A DNA stretch of 64,000 nt, taken from Treponema brennaborense (lineage in GTDB: Bacteria; Spirochaetota; Spirochaetia; Treponematales; Treponemataceae). Below, in pieces: positions 18,228-27,694 of the stretch. Location of the stretch: NCBI GenBank assembly GCA_023666275.1, contig JAMPCJ010000010.1, positions 25,798 through 89,797 on the forward strand, written 5' to 3'. The position numbers and the translations under genes are program-made. The notes below the pieces were generated by a model. The model had not been told where the DNA came from and ran no database searches. It was given only the letters and a program-made list of their open reading frames with translations. Each line of letters starts with the position of its first letter. Positions within the stretch are counted from its first letter, which is position 1.

Positions 18228-19273
18228 TACCAATTCTCCCCGTTTTTTAATTTTGCCATTGCCTGCGGATCGTTTTTGATATTTTTGAGCGCATTCAAGA
18301 AGAATGCAATGAACACGGAAATAAAAAACGAAGCAAACGCAACGATGATGCACAGCATGCCGCGGCTCGGCTTGCTTTTTTGGTCGGGAACTTCCGCATA
18401 TTCAAGCACCTGGAATGTCGGCGTTTCGCTGCTCATCGTAATTTTCAATAATTCGTATTCCTGCCGCAGCTGTTTGTATACCAATTCCTGGACTTCCATT
18501 TCACGCTTCAGCTGCGCATATTCCAGCGCAATGCGCGGAACCAATGCCGTTGACGAAACCGCACGTCCGCTTTCCATGTCATGCATTTCTTTTTCGAGCC
18601 GATATATTTCTTTCAGCGTGGCGTCCTGTGTTTTTTCGAGATTTTCTTTTTTCAGCTGATTTTGATCGAGTCCCAAGTCCTTAAAGCGCATTTCAAGCTG
18701 ATCCGTAGCGAAATTGACGACTTTGCAGGCAAACTCCGGATCTCTGTCCGTGAAAGACAAAGTCAGCACGCCCGTCGTATCGTCAAGTTCCGCCTCAAAA
18801 ACTTTTTTCAAGGCTTTGCGGCTTTCGGCACGCAAATGTTTTTCGATTTTATATCGTTCCACAAGATCAAACGCATCCACGATTTTATCCAAAAACGAAT
18901 TCGTCGAGCACAAATACACGGCAAGTTCTCCGTTTGACCCCGAAGCACCGCCGGCTTTTATTCCTGCCAGCTCGGCAAGACTTCCGAGTGAGGAAGAACT
19001 GAGCATACTGGATAAAGAGGAACCGGAAGAATCATTTGTATTTATTATCATTTCCGACTGCGGGGTATACAGATTCGGCATGAAACTTTTTTCGGAAGGC
19101 AAAACGAGCGATAAAATCGATACGGCAAGCGCAATTATCATGCCGGAAACAGTTACGGCAATAATGAGTTTTTTGTAATGCAGCAAAACCGCACATAAAT
19201 CTATCAATGAAATTTCATCGTCTTCAGCCGGTTTTGTTTCGGGAATTTTTTGTTGGTCCAAATTGTTCTCCAT
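18227..19273 (-). CDS. Wzz/GumC-type polysaccharide co-polymerase
   Basis: 348 residues from ATG 19273 (MENNLDQQ). TM1 near residues 37-60, a long periplasmic part with a Ser/Gly-rich segment and extended coiled coil (LEKTQDATLKEIYRLEKEM region), and TM2 near 309-333 before a short cytoplasmic tail. The Pro-rich motif before TM2 (EYAEVPDQKSKPSRG) is typical. These proteins set the chain length of exported polysaccharide. No tyrosine kinase domain is fused. Translationally coupled to the SLBB protein through TAATG. The start lacks a clear ribosome site. Confidence 0.88.
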   Translation of the reverse strand: MENNLDQQKIPETKPAEDDEISLIDLCAVLLHYKKLIIAVTVSGMIIALAVSILSLVLPSEKSFMPNLYTPQSEMIINTNDSSGSSLSSMLSSSSLGSLAELAGIKAGGASGSNGELAVYLCSTNSFLDKIVDAFDLVERYKIEKHLRAESRKALKKVFEAELDDTTGVLTLSFTDRDPEFACKVVNFATDQLEMRFKDLGLDQNQLKKENLEKTQDATLKEIYRLEKEMHDMESGRAVSSTALVPRIALEYAQLKREMEVQELVYKQLRQEYELLKITMSSETPTFQVLEYAEVPDQKSKPSRGMLCIIVAFASFFISVFIAFFLNALKNIKNDPQAMAKLKNGENW

Positions 19274-19433
19274 TGGGAATATAGATCGGCAGCCATGAAT
19301 ACACCGCCGCAAAAATTTGACGCAGCAGCTGCGCCTGTGTTTTCGGCGTGTTTACACAATTTTCATACCGCAAATACAAGCGGGATTATACAGAATATCG
19401 GGTTCCGTTGCAATACAACAACATGCACGGCTT

Positions 19434-20354
19434 TTACGCGGACGGCGGCATCGAAAAAAACACGGAAAAGAAATGCATAATGCTTCCGGCAATAACAAAC
19501 AAATGCCAAATGCAGTGCGTCCATTTTATTTTTTTCAGCGCGTAAAAAATAATTCCGATTGTATAGCATAATCCGCCGGCAAGCAGAAATATCAGGCTGC
19601 GGGCAGGAAGCACGGCGCACATCGGTTTTGCCGCGAAAACAATCAGCCAGCCCATGAGCAGATACGTTATGCCGGAAAGCATCCGCATTTTGCTGCCGAA
19701 AATTGCATAAAACACGACGCCGGCTGCCGCAAGCCCCCAAATAATGCCGAAAATCGTCCAGCCGAGCGCGCCGCGGAGCGAAGCCAGACAATACGGCGTA
19801 TATGTGCCGGCTATCAATATATAAATAGAAGAATGATCGAAAACCGCGAATACCTTTTTTGCCCCGTAAGGCGTAAGCGCGTGATACAATGTGGACATCA
19901 AATACAGCAGAACCAGAGCAGATCCGAAAATCGAGCAGCCGACCGTATAATTTACGCGAAGCGGCGGCGGCACAACCGCAGCGGCGCGGACCAACAGCAA
20001 TACAAGCGCGGCTATGGAAAGCCCCGCGCCCACGCCGTGCGATACGGAATTGAATATTTCTTCCGCTGTCGAGTACTGCTTCGGGATTGCCGCATATTCC
20101 GCACGTTTTGCCTCGCGGATGCGGCGGCGGTTCTCTTTGCGGCAGGCTTTATCCATTGCCTTTTTGCCGCCTGCGGAAAGTTCCGTGCGCAGTTCACACT
20201 TTATGTCCGCGACAGCAGCTTTTGCCTGCTTTTTTACGGCTTTAATGCGCGCTTTCGCTTCGCGGCGGAGCGAATTTCTTTGCGCGGCGGATATTTGTTC
20301 CGTTATTTTTTCGCCGCAAGCACCGCTGCTGTGAGCATTTTTTTCTTCAATCAT
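19434..20354 (-). CDS. Hemolysin III / PAQR-family membrane protein with basic N-terminal extension
   Basis: 306 residues from ATG 20354, which overlaps the rlmB stop by 8 bases. Residues 1-90 are rich in Lys, Arg, Ala and Glu and probably form a cytoplasmic coiled coil absent from ordinary YqfA-type proteins. Residues about 95-306 form the seven-helix core with [37 protein letters not shown] and a C-terminal [13 protein letters not shown] zinc-site motif. PAQR proteins are metal-dependent hydrolase-like membrane proteins; the bacterial role is not settled. Translational coupling to an rRNA methyltransferase is probably incidental. Confidence 0.88.
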   Translation of the reverse strand: MIEEKNAHSSGACGEKITEQISAAQRNSLRREAKARIKAVKKQAKAAVADIKCELRTELSAGGKKAMDKACRKENRRRIREAKRAEYAAIPKQYSTAEEIFNSVSHGVGAGLSIAALVLLLVRAAAVVPPPLRVNYTVGCSIFGSALVLLYLMSTLYHALTPYGAKKVFAVFDHSSIYILIAGTYTPYCLASLRGALGWTIFGIIWGLAAAGVVFYAIFGSKMRMLSGITYLLMGWLIVFAAKPMCAVLPARSLIFLLAGGLCYTIGIIFYALKKIKWTHCIWHLFVIAGSIMHFFSVFFSMPPSA

Positions 20355-21120
20355 CTTTTTTCCTATTTTGCCGCACTGTTTCATACAGCAGTATGCCCGC
20401 GGCAACAGACACATTCAGGCTGTCGAGCCTGCCGCACGTAGGAATCGAAACCATTGCATCGCAATGCTGCCGCAGCAGCCTGCCGATTCCGCGTCCCTCA
20501 CTCCCCATAATAAGCACCGTCCGAGCGGCAAACGGAACGTCTTCAGCGGCAGTGCCCGAAGCATCCGCGCCGTAAATCCAGTAGCCGGCGGCTTTTAATT
20601 GTTCCGCGGCGCGCACAAGGTTCGGCACAACCGCAATCGGCACCCAGGCGCTTGCACCGGCACTTGCGCGGGCAACTACTTCCCCATCTTTTGCGCTGTG
20701 ACGGGAAGGCAGCACCAGCAAATCAACGCCGAATTGATCGCAGCTCCTGATAACCGCGCCGATATTATGCGGATCGGTAACCGAGTCAAGCACGACAACA
20801 AGCGAACGGGACTCGGCAGACGCTTCCGCATGGTTTGCTATAAATGCATCGAGCGCTGCCGTGCGGGCGGCGTTATCGGCTGCCAGCTGCAAAATAATGC
20901 CGCGGTGATCCCGCGCCGTTTCCGGCAATGACGCGGCGGCGGCATCTAATTCCGCAAGCGGCACGGCACGGCACGGAATGCCGCGCTCGGCCGCCGAGGC
21001 GCAGATTTTTTTTACGCGCGGTCCCGGATTCGCGAACAAAACAGTCATTCCGCTTCGTTCTTCCGGCAGCGATGCTTTTATGCGTTCTTCAATGGCATGA
21101 AAACCGGTTATATATTTCAA
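20347..21120 (-). CDS. rlmB: TrmH/SpoU-family 2'-O-ribose RNA methyltransferase (RlmB-like)
   Basis: 257 residues. N-terminal substrate-binding domain (about 1-80) starting [14 protein letters not shown], then the SPOUT knot: motif 1 [11 protein letters not shown] (117-127, Asn119 and Arg125), motif 2 [10 protein letters not shown] (204-213) and motif 3 [15 protein letters not shown] (226-240). It methylates ribose 2'-OH in rRNA or tRNA with SAM; RlmB targets G2251 of 23S rRNA in E. coli. The exact target here is inferred from overall layout. Confidence 0.9.
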   Translation of the reverse strand: MKYITGFHAIEERIKASLPEERSGMTVLFANPGPRVKKICASAAERGIPCRAVPLAELDAAAASLPETARDHRGIILQLAADNAARTAALDAFIANHAEASAESRSLVVVLDSVTDPHNIGAVIRSCDQFGVDLLVLPSRHSAKDGEVVARASAGASAWVPIAVVPNLVRAAEQLKAAGYWIYGADASGTAAEDVPFAARTVLIMGSEGRGIGRLLRQHCDAMVSIPTCGRLDSLNVSVAAGILLYETVRQNRKKDD

Positions 21121-21169
21121 TGCAGGCGCCGCCTTTCGTTATTTTCGGCGGCGGGAATGAAATAAATTT

Positions 21170-21664
21170 TCAGCGTCCGCAGCATTTTTTGTACTTTTTG
21201 CCGGAACCGCACGGGCATAAATCGTTCCGTCCGATTTTCGCGCCCTCGCGGACAATCATTTCAGGGACAAGCGAACCCGATTCATACAGCCAGTCCCCGT
21301 CTTTTTTCACGAAGCGGGAAATTTCATGGTGCACGTCCCGCATGCCTTTGCGCGTGTATGTCGCCGTAAATTCCACGGTACCTTCGTCATCATCGGCGGA
21401 ACCTTTTTCCGTGCGGATGATTTTCAAACCGTGCCAGACGGATTCTTCGCTCCATTTGCGGGTTTCCTCAAGATCGATTTCGCCTTCGCCTTCAGTCGGG
21501 ACGCAGGTTTTCACGATAAAGTCTATTTCATGCATGACATACGCCGAATAGCGGGCGCGCATCAGCATTTCCGGAGCTGCGGCTTTTTCTTTTCCGGAAA
21601 TAATACATCCGCAGCACGCGGCATATTCTTTGCCGGAGCCGCACGGGCAAATTGTTTCTTTCAT
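21170..21664 (-). CDS. YchJ-like protein with SEC-C motifs at both ends
   Basis: 164 residues. A zinc-binding SEC-C motif opens the protein ([15 protein letters not shown], residues 5-19) and another closes it ([15 protein letters not shown], 149-163). Between them lies the NTF2-like domain of the UPF0225/YchJ family ([20 protein letters not shown]). The motif is the one SecA uses to bind SecB and zinc; in this family the function is unknown. It follows murA on the same strand after a 204-base gap with repeats. Confidence 0.9.
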   Translation of the reverse strand: MKETICPCGSGKEYAACCGCIISGKEKAAAPEMLMRARYSAYVMHEIDFIVKTCVPTEGEGEIDLEETRKWSEESVWHGLKIIRTEKGSADDDEGTVEFTATYTRKGMRDVHHEISRFVKKDGDWLYESGSLVPEMIVREGAKIGRNDLCPCGSGKKYKKCCGR

Positions 21665-21738
21665 ATTATTCAGAGTATACTAAAAGCGCATTGAAATGCA
21701 ACCGCAGTGCCGCAATTAAAGCGTCCCCGCATATTCGG

Positions 21739-21856
21739 GGAAACGTCTTCGCGTGGCAAGAGGAAGAGTATTCCCGTGGCTGAGGAAACGTCTTCGCGTG
21801 CAAGAGGAAGAGCATTCCCGTGGCAGAGGAAATGCTTTCGCGTGCAGGGGAAGCAC
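21739..21856. repeat. Imperfect 44-45 bp tandem repeat between murA and the SEC-C gene
   Basis: The unit begins GAAACGTCTTCGCGTG and contains AGAGGAAGAG and ATTCCCGTGGC. Two full copies (about 45 and 44 bases) and a third partial copy (GAAATGCTTTCGCGTG) follow one another. No reading frame of note crosses them. They could be a variable-number tandem repeat or a processed RNA structure. Confidence 0.6.
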
Positions 21857-21868
21857 GCAGGCGGATTG

Positions 21869-23167
21869 TTACGAGCATCCTGCTTTTTTTTCTATATGCG
21901 CGCCGATGCTTTGCAGACGTTTCGCAAGATGCTCGTAACCGCGTTCTATTTGGTAAATATTCCTGATAACGCTTTCGCCGTGCGCACACATGGCGGCAAT
22001 GACCATTGCCATGCCTGCCCGCACATCGGGAGAAATAAGATCCGTTCCGTGCAGAATGCTCGGTCCGGACACAACTGCCCGATGCGGGTCGCAGAGCGTT
22101 ATCCGCGCGCCCATGCCGATAAGCTTGTCCACAAAAAACATCCGCGATTCAAACATCTTTTCATGGATAAGCACCGTGCCTTCAACCTGCGTCGCAACAA
22201 CGGTCATGATGCTCGTAAGATCCGCGGGGAAGCCCGGCCACGGTGCATCGTCGATTTTCGGTATCATGCCGCCGAAATCCGCGTTTACCTGAAGCGGCTG
22301 TCCTGCAGGCACGGAAAGAACGGAATCGTCGGTGTCCCAGCGGATGCCCAGTTTGCCGAACGAAACTTTCAGCGGACGCATATCGCGCGGATTTATTCCC
22401 GCAATAGAAATCGAACCGCGCGTTGCCGCCGCCAGCCCGATGAAAGAACCTATTTCCATGTAATCGGGACCGATTGAAAAATCGCAGCCGTGCAGTTCTT
22501 TTACGCCGACGATGCGCAGAATATTCGAGCCGGCGCCGCTGATATTCGCGCCCATTGCCGAAAGCATGGCGCACAAATCGCGCACATGCGGTTCGCAGGC
22601 GGCGTTTGTCAAAATCGTTTCGCCCTCCGCGAGCACCGCCGCCATCAGCGCGTTTTCCGTTGCGGTAACAGACGCTTCATCGAGGAAAATATCCGCACCC
22701 ACAAGTTTATTTGCCGAAAACGAAAACAAACTTTCGGTATCGATGCGCGCGCCGAGTTCTTTCAGCGCGAACAAATGAGTGTCCAGCCGGCGGCGGCCTA
22801 TTACATCTCCGCCGGGCGGCGGCAGCACCGCTTTGCCTTTGCGCGCAATAAGCGGTCCCGCAATAAGAATAGACGCGCGGATTTTGAACGAAAGCTCAGG
22901 CGGAATATCGATGCGGCTGATTTCAGAGGCTTTCAGTTTCCAGGTGTTTGCCGCCGCATGCTTCACGCTGACGCCGAGGGATTTCAGGATTTCCAGCATC
23001 ACGCGGGTATCTTCGATATCGGGAATATTGCGCAGCGTAATTTCTTCCGTTGTCAGAAGCGACGCCGCAAGACATGGCAGCGCGGCATTTTTATTGCCGC
23101 TGGCCTGTATTGTTCCCTTTACCGGAAATCCGCCTTCTATATGATATTCATCGGTATATTCGTTCAT
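21869..23167 (-). CDS. murA: UDP-N-acetylglucosamine 1-carboxyvinyltransferase
   Basis: 432 residues; transfers enolpyruvate from PEP to UDP-GlcNAc, the first step of peptidoglycan synthesis. ASGNKNAAL (22-30) carries the conserved Lys26. The catalytic loop reads PPGGDVIGRRRLD, with Asp121 where E. coli has Cys115; this substitution is known from Mycobacterium, Chlamydia and Borrelia and blocks covalent inactivation by fosfomycin. I chose ATG 23167, two bases after the pepT stop with AAGGATTG as ribosome site; longer frames run into pepT. It is translationally linked to pepT. Confidence 0.95.
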   Translation of the reverse strand: MNEYTDEYHIEGGFPVKGTIQASGNKNAALPCLAASLLTTEEITLRNIPDIEDTRVMLEILKSLGVSVKHAAANTWKLKASEISRIDIPPELSFKIRASILIAGPLIARKGKAVLPPPGGDVIGRRRLDTHLFALKELGARIDTESLFSFSANKLVGADIFLDEASVTATENALMAAVLAEGETILTNAACEPHVRDLCAMLSAMGANISGAGSNILRIVGVKELHGCDFSIGPDYMEIGSFIGLAAATRGSISIAGINPRDMRPLKVSFGKLGIRWDTDDSVLSVPAGQPLQVNADFGGMIPKIDDAPWPGFPADLTSIMTVVATQVEGTVLIHEKMFESRMFFVDKLIGMGARITLCDPHRAVVSGPSILHGTDLISPDVRAGMAMVIAAMCAHGESVIRNIYQIERGYEHLAKRLQSIGAHIEKKAGCS

Positions 23168-23169
23168 AT

Positions 23170-24507
23170 TCAATCCTTGTGCATATCTGCCTGCGCGGCG
23201 CTGCCTGTGTCGGCGGCACACGCCAAAGCGACGATATTCAGCAGCGTTTTCACGGCGCATGTCATTTGCGAAAGAGATGCCCATTCCGTGCGGGAATGGA
23301 AATTATGTCCGCCGGTAAAAATATTGGGCGTCGGCAGTCCCATTTCGGACAGCCGCGAGCCGTCCGTGCCGCCGCGGATCGGTTTGAATACCGGTTCGAT
23401 GCCGGTTTTTTTCACCGCCCGAACGAGCAGTTCCAGCACGGCGGGGTTTCTATCAACGGCAGTTTTCATATTGAGATACTGCTTTGTGTGGTCCGTTTCC
23501 GCGCGGCCGCCGGGGAAACGGCATTCGACGGCTTTCGCAAACGCATCGACTGCGGCAATGCGGCGCTGCATGCCGACATCGTCAAAATCGCGCAGGAACA
23601 CAGTCGCTTCGGCACATTCGATATGACCGCTTATTTCCATAGGCGCGTAAAAACCAAGCAGCGCATCTGTTGCTTCGGGGCTTTCGTTTTGCGGCAGCAG
23701 AGAAATAAACGCAGCCGCCATAGTTACGGCGTTTACCATGTCGGGTCGCGCCGTGCCGGTGTGTTTTGCTTTGCCGATAAAACGAACCGTGCTTTTCCAG
23801 GCATTAAAGCATTCGCACTCTATTTCGCCGGCACGTCCGCCGTCAACCGTATAGCAGAACGGCGACCGAATCCAATCAAACGGCACATTATCCATACCGT
23901 GCCCCGTTTCTTCATCCGGAGAAAATATAATTTCGATTTGTCCGTGCGCAGACGGCGCCGTTTTCAGCAGATACTCGGCCGCCGTCATAATGACTGCGAT
24001 GCCGGCTTTGTCATCGGCGCCGAGCAGCGTAGTGCCGTCGGAAGTGATTACCGTATCGCCGGCGGAAACAGCGCGCACGGCATCTTCCGAAAGCTCGAAT
24101 CCGGATTCGCCGCAGCGCGCAGCCGCATTCTCGTTTTTCCCGCGGAAAACCTGCGGACGGACATTTTTGCCGGAAACTTCTTCCGCCGTATCCAGATGCG
24201 CGATAAAACAAACAGACGGAAAAGATTCGCAGCCGCAGGACGGCGGAATGCGCGCGCAGACATAGGCGTGTTCCGTAACGCGTACGTCATGTATGCCGAA
24301 AGAACGCAGTTCCTCCGCAAGACTTTCCGCAAAAGCCCGCTCCGTTTCCGCAGACGGCTGAATTCCCTGATCCGCACGCACGGAATCGCTTTGCGTATCA
24401 GTGCGCACATACGAAAGAAAACGCGCCAAAAGCGGTTCCGAAACATCGGTTTCCGCAAGGAACCGCAGCAATGCCTGCGGTTCCTGCATGTTGTCTGATA
24501 ATGCCAT
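23170..24507 (-). CDS. pepT: Peptidase T (tripeptide aminopeptidase)
   Basis: 445 residues; zinc aminopeptidase of the M20 family releasing N-terminal residues from tripeptides. Metal ligands and catalytic residues are present: His104 and Asp106 in HLDTAEE, Asp165 in GADDKAG, Glu199/Glu200 in PDEETGHG, Asp222 in TVDGG and the final His in GGHNFHSRTEW. I chose ATG 24507 (MALSDNM), although a start at the next Met (24489) is possible. The start codon lies inside a palindrome CCATAC-CC-GTATGG (24504-24517) that could be an operator. Linked to murA by a two-base gap. Confidence 0.93.
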   Translation of the reverse strand: MALSDNMQEPQALLRFLAETDVSEPLLARFLSYVRTDTQSDSVRADQGIQPSAETERAFAESLAEELRSFGIHDVRVTEHAYVCARIPPSCGCESFPSVCFIAHLDTAEEVSGKNVRPQVFRGKNENAAARCGESGFELSEDAVRAVSAGDTVITSDGTTLLGADDKAGIAVIMTAAEYLLKTAPSAHGQIEIIFSPDEETGHGMDNVPFDWIRSPFCYTVDGGRAGEIECECFNAWKSTVRFIGKAKHTGTARPDMVNAVTMAAAFISLLPQNESPEATDALLGFYAPMEISGHIECAEATVFLRDFDDVGMQRRIAAVDAFAKAVECRFPGGRAETDHTKQYLNMKTAVDRNPAVLELLVRAVKKTGIEPVFKPIRGGTDGSRLSEMGLPTPNIFTGGHNFHSRTEWASLSQMTCAVKTLLNIVALACAADTGSAAQADMHKD

Positions 24508-24595
24508 ACCCGTATGGTATGATATTTCGGCAGTCAAGACAATCCCTGCGGCATTCATACAAGGCACGGGCGCAAAAAGCAAACGAGTGCTGTTT

Positions 24596-26401
24596 CTATT
24601 TTCCGCGGGACGCCGCAAAGCGCACCGCCGCGAACAAAAGAAGCAGCGCATAAAAGAACATGACGGCGGCAAACGTATACGTGCCGAAAAATCCGATCAG
24701 CGCATAATACAAAACATTCTGCAAATACATAATGCCGTCAAAAAAAGCAAACGCCACCAGCGTGAATACGGGAATTACCGGAATCCACTTGAATTTAAAA
24801 ACGGAATTGTATGCCATCCGATAGTTCCAGCCGAATACGGCAGTCCACACAAAAATAATCATCAGAATAAACGGATATGCGGTGCGGCTGACAAGCGCAT
24901 GTTCGAAGACTTCCGCCGAATAACCGAAATCATCGGCGCGTTCGGCAAAATTGATGAGCTGCATAAGCGGCATATCCTGCGCCCCGAAAGAAGCGGAACA
25001 TACTTGCTGAAAATCGCCGTAAGGAATCGGCATTACATACTGGAACGAATATTCCGCCGCATCGTTTGTTTCCGCGTACTGCGTGTACACCGGAATAGTT
25101 TCTACGCCGCGGTAATCTCTGTCAACGGATTTGAGCAGCACATACGGAACAAACGTGCGTTCGGTATCTATATCGATGCTCAGCGGCAGCCAGGGAAACA
25201 TGTTTGCGGGAGCGGCGTACATTTTCGCAAGCGGCGCGCGAATGGAATGCAGCAGGCGGCCGTTTTTGTCATACGAATACACATAAAAGTCCCGAAAATA
25301 ATGAATTAAACCGCCGCCTTTTTTCCAGGAAGAAATACCTGCGCAGAAAACAACATCGCGCCCTTTATCGGCTTTGGGACAGACAAAGCGGACATTCCGA
25401 TACTGCTCGAACAGCTGCATGTCATTCATTTCATCACTGAAAAAATACTGCTTTTCAAGTTCGTCCTGCGCAATTCGGCAGTACCGCTGAATATCGGGGT
25501 CGTTCGGGTACGAACGCGCAAGCGTATGGTAAACAAAATACGCGCCGAGAAAATCGCCTTTCGACAGCAGTTTGTATCCGGCAACTTTTTCGGCAAACAC
25601 CTGCTGCGGTTCTCCGAAGCGCACTTCTTCGGCAGCGGAAAGCATCCGCCAGGCTTCGTTTGCAAGCTGACGCGCTTCGCTTTGATTGCCGTCGCCGGGC
25701 AGACAGAGGGAAACGGCTTTTTCCGCATAATAATGGGCGTCGAACCAATTGCCGGAAGCCGCGGCGGCACGCGCAGCCTGCATAAAATCCGCGGAATCAA
25801 ACTGCGCTTCGTTGCGGACGGGAAGCGTTTCTTCGGCGGCGGCAGCTTCCCTGACGGCAGGAAAATCAGCCGGCTGCTGGCCTTGCGCGGCGGCATTCTT
25901 TTCCGCAATTTCGGTTTTCAATTCCGCCGCCTCCGAATCGGCAGGAAAAAGCAAAAGCGCCATGTCGATATACTGTTCGGCGCGTTCGTAATCCGGATCC
26001 GACTGAACCATATACCGTTCCGCGAGGCGGCAATATGCGGCAAACGATTCGCGGCGGTTTTCCTCAAGCTGCATCTGCCTGCTGACAAACGGGCGGCCTA
26101 TTTCCGCGGCGAAAAAACAAATAACCGTGCAGATAAAGCCCGCGGCGAGCACTGTTTTGCTGCACCGAAGCATCAGCGGCGAAAAGCGCTGCGGATGTTC
26201 GGACGCCAATTTGCCGAAACCGAAAGAATAGCCCACAAGCAAACCGCTGGCGCAGAACGGCGGCAGGAATTCGAAAAAATACAGCAGCATGCGGCTGAAA
26301 AAAATGCCGTCATGCACCGCACCCGCCGCCGCGAACGCCGCGCACAAGCCGAGGAACACATAAATGCCAAGGGTCGCCAATACGTATAAAGCAAGCATCA
26401 T
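24596..26401 (-). CDS. Membrane protein with TPR-like cytoplasmic or periplasmic region, unknown function
   Basis: 601 residues, starting at the ATG that overlaps the stop of the preceding gene (ATGA). Three N-terminal hydrophobic segments (about 2-28, 37-60, 85-108), then a large soluble part with tandem helix pairs of TPR appearance (AAYCRLAERYMVQSDPDYERAEQYI; FDAHYYAEKAVSLCLPGDG), then about three C-terminal hydrophobic segments with a short cytoplasmic end. No enzymatic motif is seen. It is co-translated with the 324-residue membrane protein and probably works with it. The pair resembles nothing I can name and may be spirochaete-specific. Confidence 0.75.
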   Translation of the reverse strand: MMLALYVLATLGIYVFLGLCAAFAAAGAVHDGIFFSRMLLYFFEFLPPFCASGLLVGYSFGFGKLASEHPQRFSPLMLRCSKTVLAAGFICTVICFFAAEIGRPFVSRQMQLEENRRESFAAYCRLAERYMVQSDPDYERAEQYIDMALLLFPADSEAAELKTEIAEKNAAAQGQQPADFPAVREAAAAEETLPVRNEAQFDSADFMQAARAAAASGNWFDAHYYAEKAVSLCLPGDGNQSEARQLANEAWRMLSAAEEVRFGEPQQVFAEKVAGYKLLSKGDFLGAYFVYHTLARSYPNDPDIQRYCRIAQDELEKQYFFSDEMNDMQLFEQYRNVRFVCPKADKGRDVVFCAGISSWKKGGGLIHYFRDFYVYSYDKNGRLLHSIRAPLAKMYAAPANMFPWLPLSIDIDTERTFVPYVLLKSVDRDYRGVETIPVYTQYAETNDAAEYSFQYVMPIPYGDFQQVCSASFGAQDMPLMQLINFAERADDFGYSAEVFEHALVSRTAYPFILMIIFVWTAVFGWNYRMAYNSVFKFKWIPVIPVFTLVAFAFFDGIMYLQNVLYYALIGFFGTYTFAAVMFFYALLLLFAAVRFAASRGK

Positions 26402-27372
26402 GCCGCGCCCCACTGATTCGGATCGGATTTTCGGCAGAAATTGATAATGCCGGTCAGCATGCAGACCAAGGCTGTCATTCCGTTAAGCACACAGGAAGCG
26501 GCAAACGGTTCGGCGAAAAAACTGCCGCCGCGGTTTGCAAGCACCGTTATTATGCGCGTGCCGTATTCGGAAGAATACAAGCATACATTTCCCGCCCAAA
26601 TAAACAAAAAACCGGCGATAATCAAAGACAAATTTATGAGCCGCCAGGAACTGACGCGCTTTAATCCGATGAGCGAAAAAAACGCCAGCGCAATGGAAGC
26701 AAAACGCAGGCAGGAAGCCGGCGGAGAATGCAGCGCCTCGCGCGTCATATCGCGGAACGAACGCAGACAGCGCACAAACAAATCAAACGAGGGCGAAAAA
26801 CGCACCGTGCTCCCGATCAGCGGGTCCGCATAGCGTGAATGATAATCCGCCTCCGCGGCTATATCATCGCATACGGAAACCGTATAGTCCTTAATATCGG
26901 CGGCACTTCCGTTCCGCAGCGAACAGCAAATGCCGAACGGCGTACCGTCTTCCGAATATCCGGCAAAATAAAAAATTTTGCCGCCGACCTGCCTGAAATA
27001 TCCGGGACTCAGCGTTAAATCCGTATATTCCGCAACAGGCGCGGCAAAAAAACGCTCGCCTGCCTTGGCGCAAAACGGAATTACCGCAAGCCACACAAAA
27101 GCGCAAATCAGCGCATATACCGCAAAACTAAGCGCGGAATTCGACGGATGGCGGATAAGAAAAAAAATCACGCACAAACAGGCGGAAAGCGCCGCAAACG
27201 GAGCGAAAAAAACAATGCCTTCCAAAAACAGCGGAAACGAAAAAACAGCGTTTTCCAAACCGGCAACAAGGCGCGCGCAGTCGAAATACACCATATAGGC
27301 AGCCGCACCGACGCACACGAGCGCGGCAAAAACATATACAAAAACAGCAAAAAGCCACAACGATGTTTTCAT
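26398..27372 (-). CDS. Membrane protein, partner of the 24596-26401 gene
   Basis: 324 residues. Hydrophobic segments near residues 5-28, 46-72, 80-100, then an extracytoplasmic region of about 110 residues, and three more hydrophobic segments near 221-237, 245-265 and 291-310. No recognised domain. ATGA overlap with the next gene indicates coupled synthesis. The first 17 codons and the upstream 43 bases are present again at 49126-49220 as a detached duplicate, which marks this locus as a source of the duplicated surface cassette. Confidence 0.75.
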   Translation of the reverse strand: MKTSLWLFAVFVYVFAALVCVGAAAYMVYFDCARLVAGLENAVFSFPLFLEGIVFFAPFAALSACLCVIFFLIRHPSNSALSFAVYALICAFVWLAVIPFCAKAGERFFAAPVAEYTDLTLSPGYFRQVGGKIFYFAGYSEDGTPFGICCSLRNGSAADIKDYTVSVCDDIAAEADYHSRYADPLIGSTVRFSPSFDLFVRCLRSFRDMTREALHSPPASCLRFASIALAFFSLIGLKRVSSWRLINLSLIIAGFLFIWAGNVCLYSSEYGTRIITVLANRGGSFFAEPFAASCVLNGMTALVCMLTGIINFCRKSDPNQWGAA

Positions 27373-27415
27373 ACAACCAGAATATCATGAAGAATAAACA
27401 AACTCAATTTTTTTT
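27321..27415. repeat. 95-bp repeat, locus 1 (5' end of the membrane gene)
   Basis: This stretch and 49126-49220 differ at only 4 of 95 positions by eye. Here it covers the 5' end and upstream bases of the intact gene at 26398-27372; at the other site it is unattached. Both copies lie a few hundred bases before a C-tract promoter in the same orientation. Confidence 0.85.
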
Positions 27416-27480
27416 CCGAAAAATCCTTCTTTTTTTTCGGCGCCGCAGAAAATGCCGGCTCACGGGAACACCGCATTCGG

Positions 27481-27550
27481 CATCGCGGGAAGTGCCGCAG
27501 GCACGGCAATTCGTCATCGCGAGAAGTGCCGCAGGCACGACGAAGCGATT
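27481..27550. repeat. Dispersed palindromic intergenic repeat, two tandem copies
   Basis: The motif CATCGCGRGRAGTGCCGCAGGCACG occurs at 27481-27505 and at 27515-27539, the second extended to CGAAGCGATT (27550). The core GTGCC-GCA-GGCAC is a stem-loop. A further copy is at 49546-49582. Sequences of the type GTCATCGCGAG...GAAGCGAT are a widespread class of intergenic palindromes in bacteria. Confidence 0.6.
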
Positions 27551-27629
27551 CTCTGCCCGCCCGAACGCCGCAAAAGCCGCGCAGAAAATGCGCGCATTCC
27601 AAGCGCACGATGCCGCGCGAAAGAAACAG

Positions 27630-27657
27630 TTGACACTACCCCCCCCCGTGCTATAAA
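27630..27657 (+). promoter_or_regulatory. C-tract promoter of cassette 1 (candidate phase-variable)
   Basis: TTGACA (27630-27635) and TATAAA (27652-27657) are separated by 16 bases that include nine consecutive C (27639-27647). Gain or loss of one C changes the spacer and so promoter strength. The same promoter precedes the barrel genes at 49717 and 51727. In T. pallidum, G/C tracts in promoters of tpr genes and of tp0126 vary in length and alter transcription; applying that here is inference. Confidence 0.85.
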
Positions 27658-27694
27658 AGCCTATCTTTTTTTATTATTTTAAGGAGTTTTTTGC

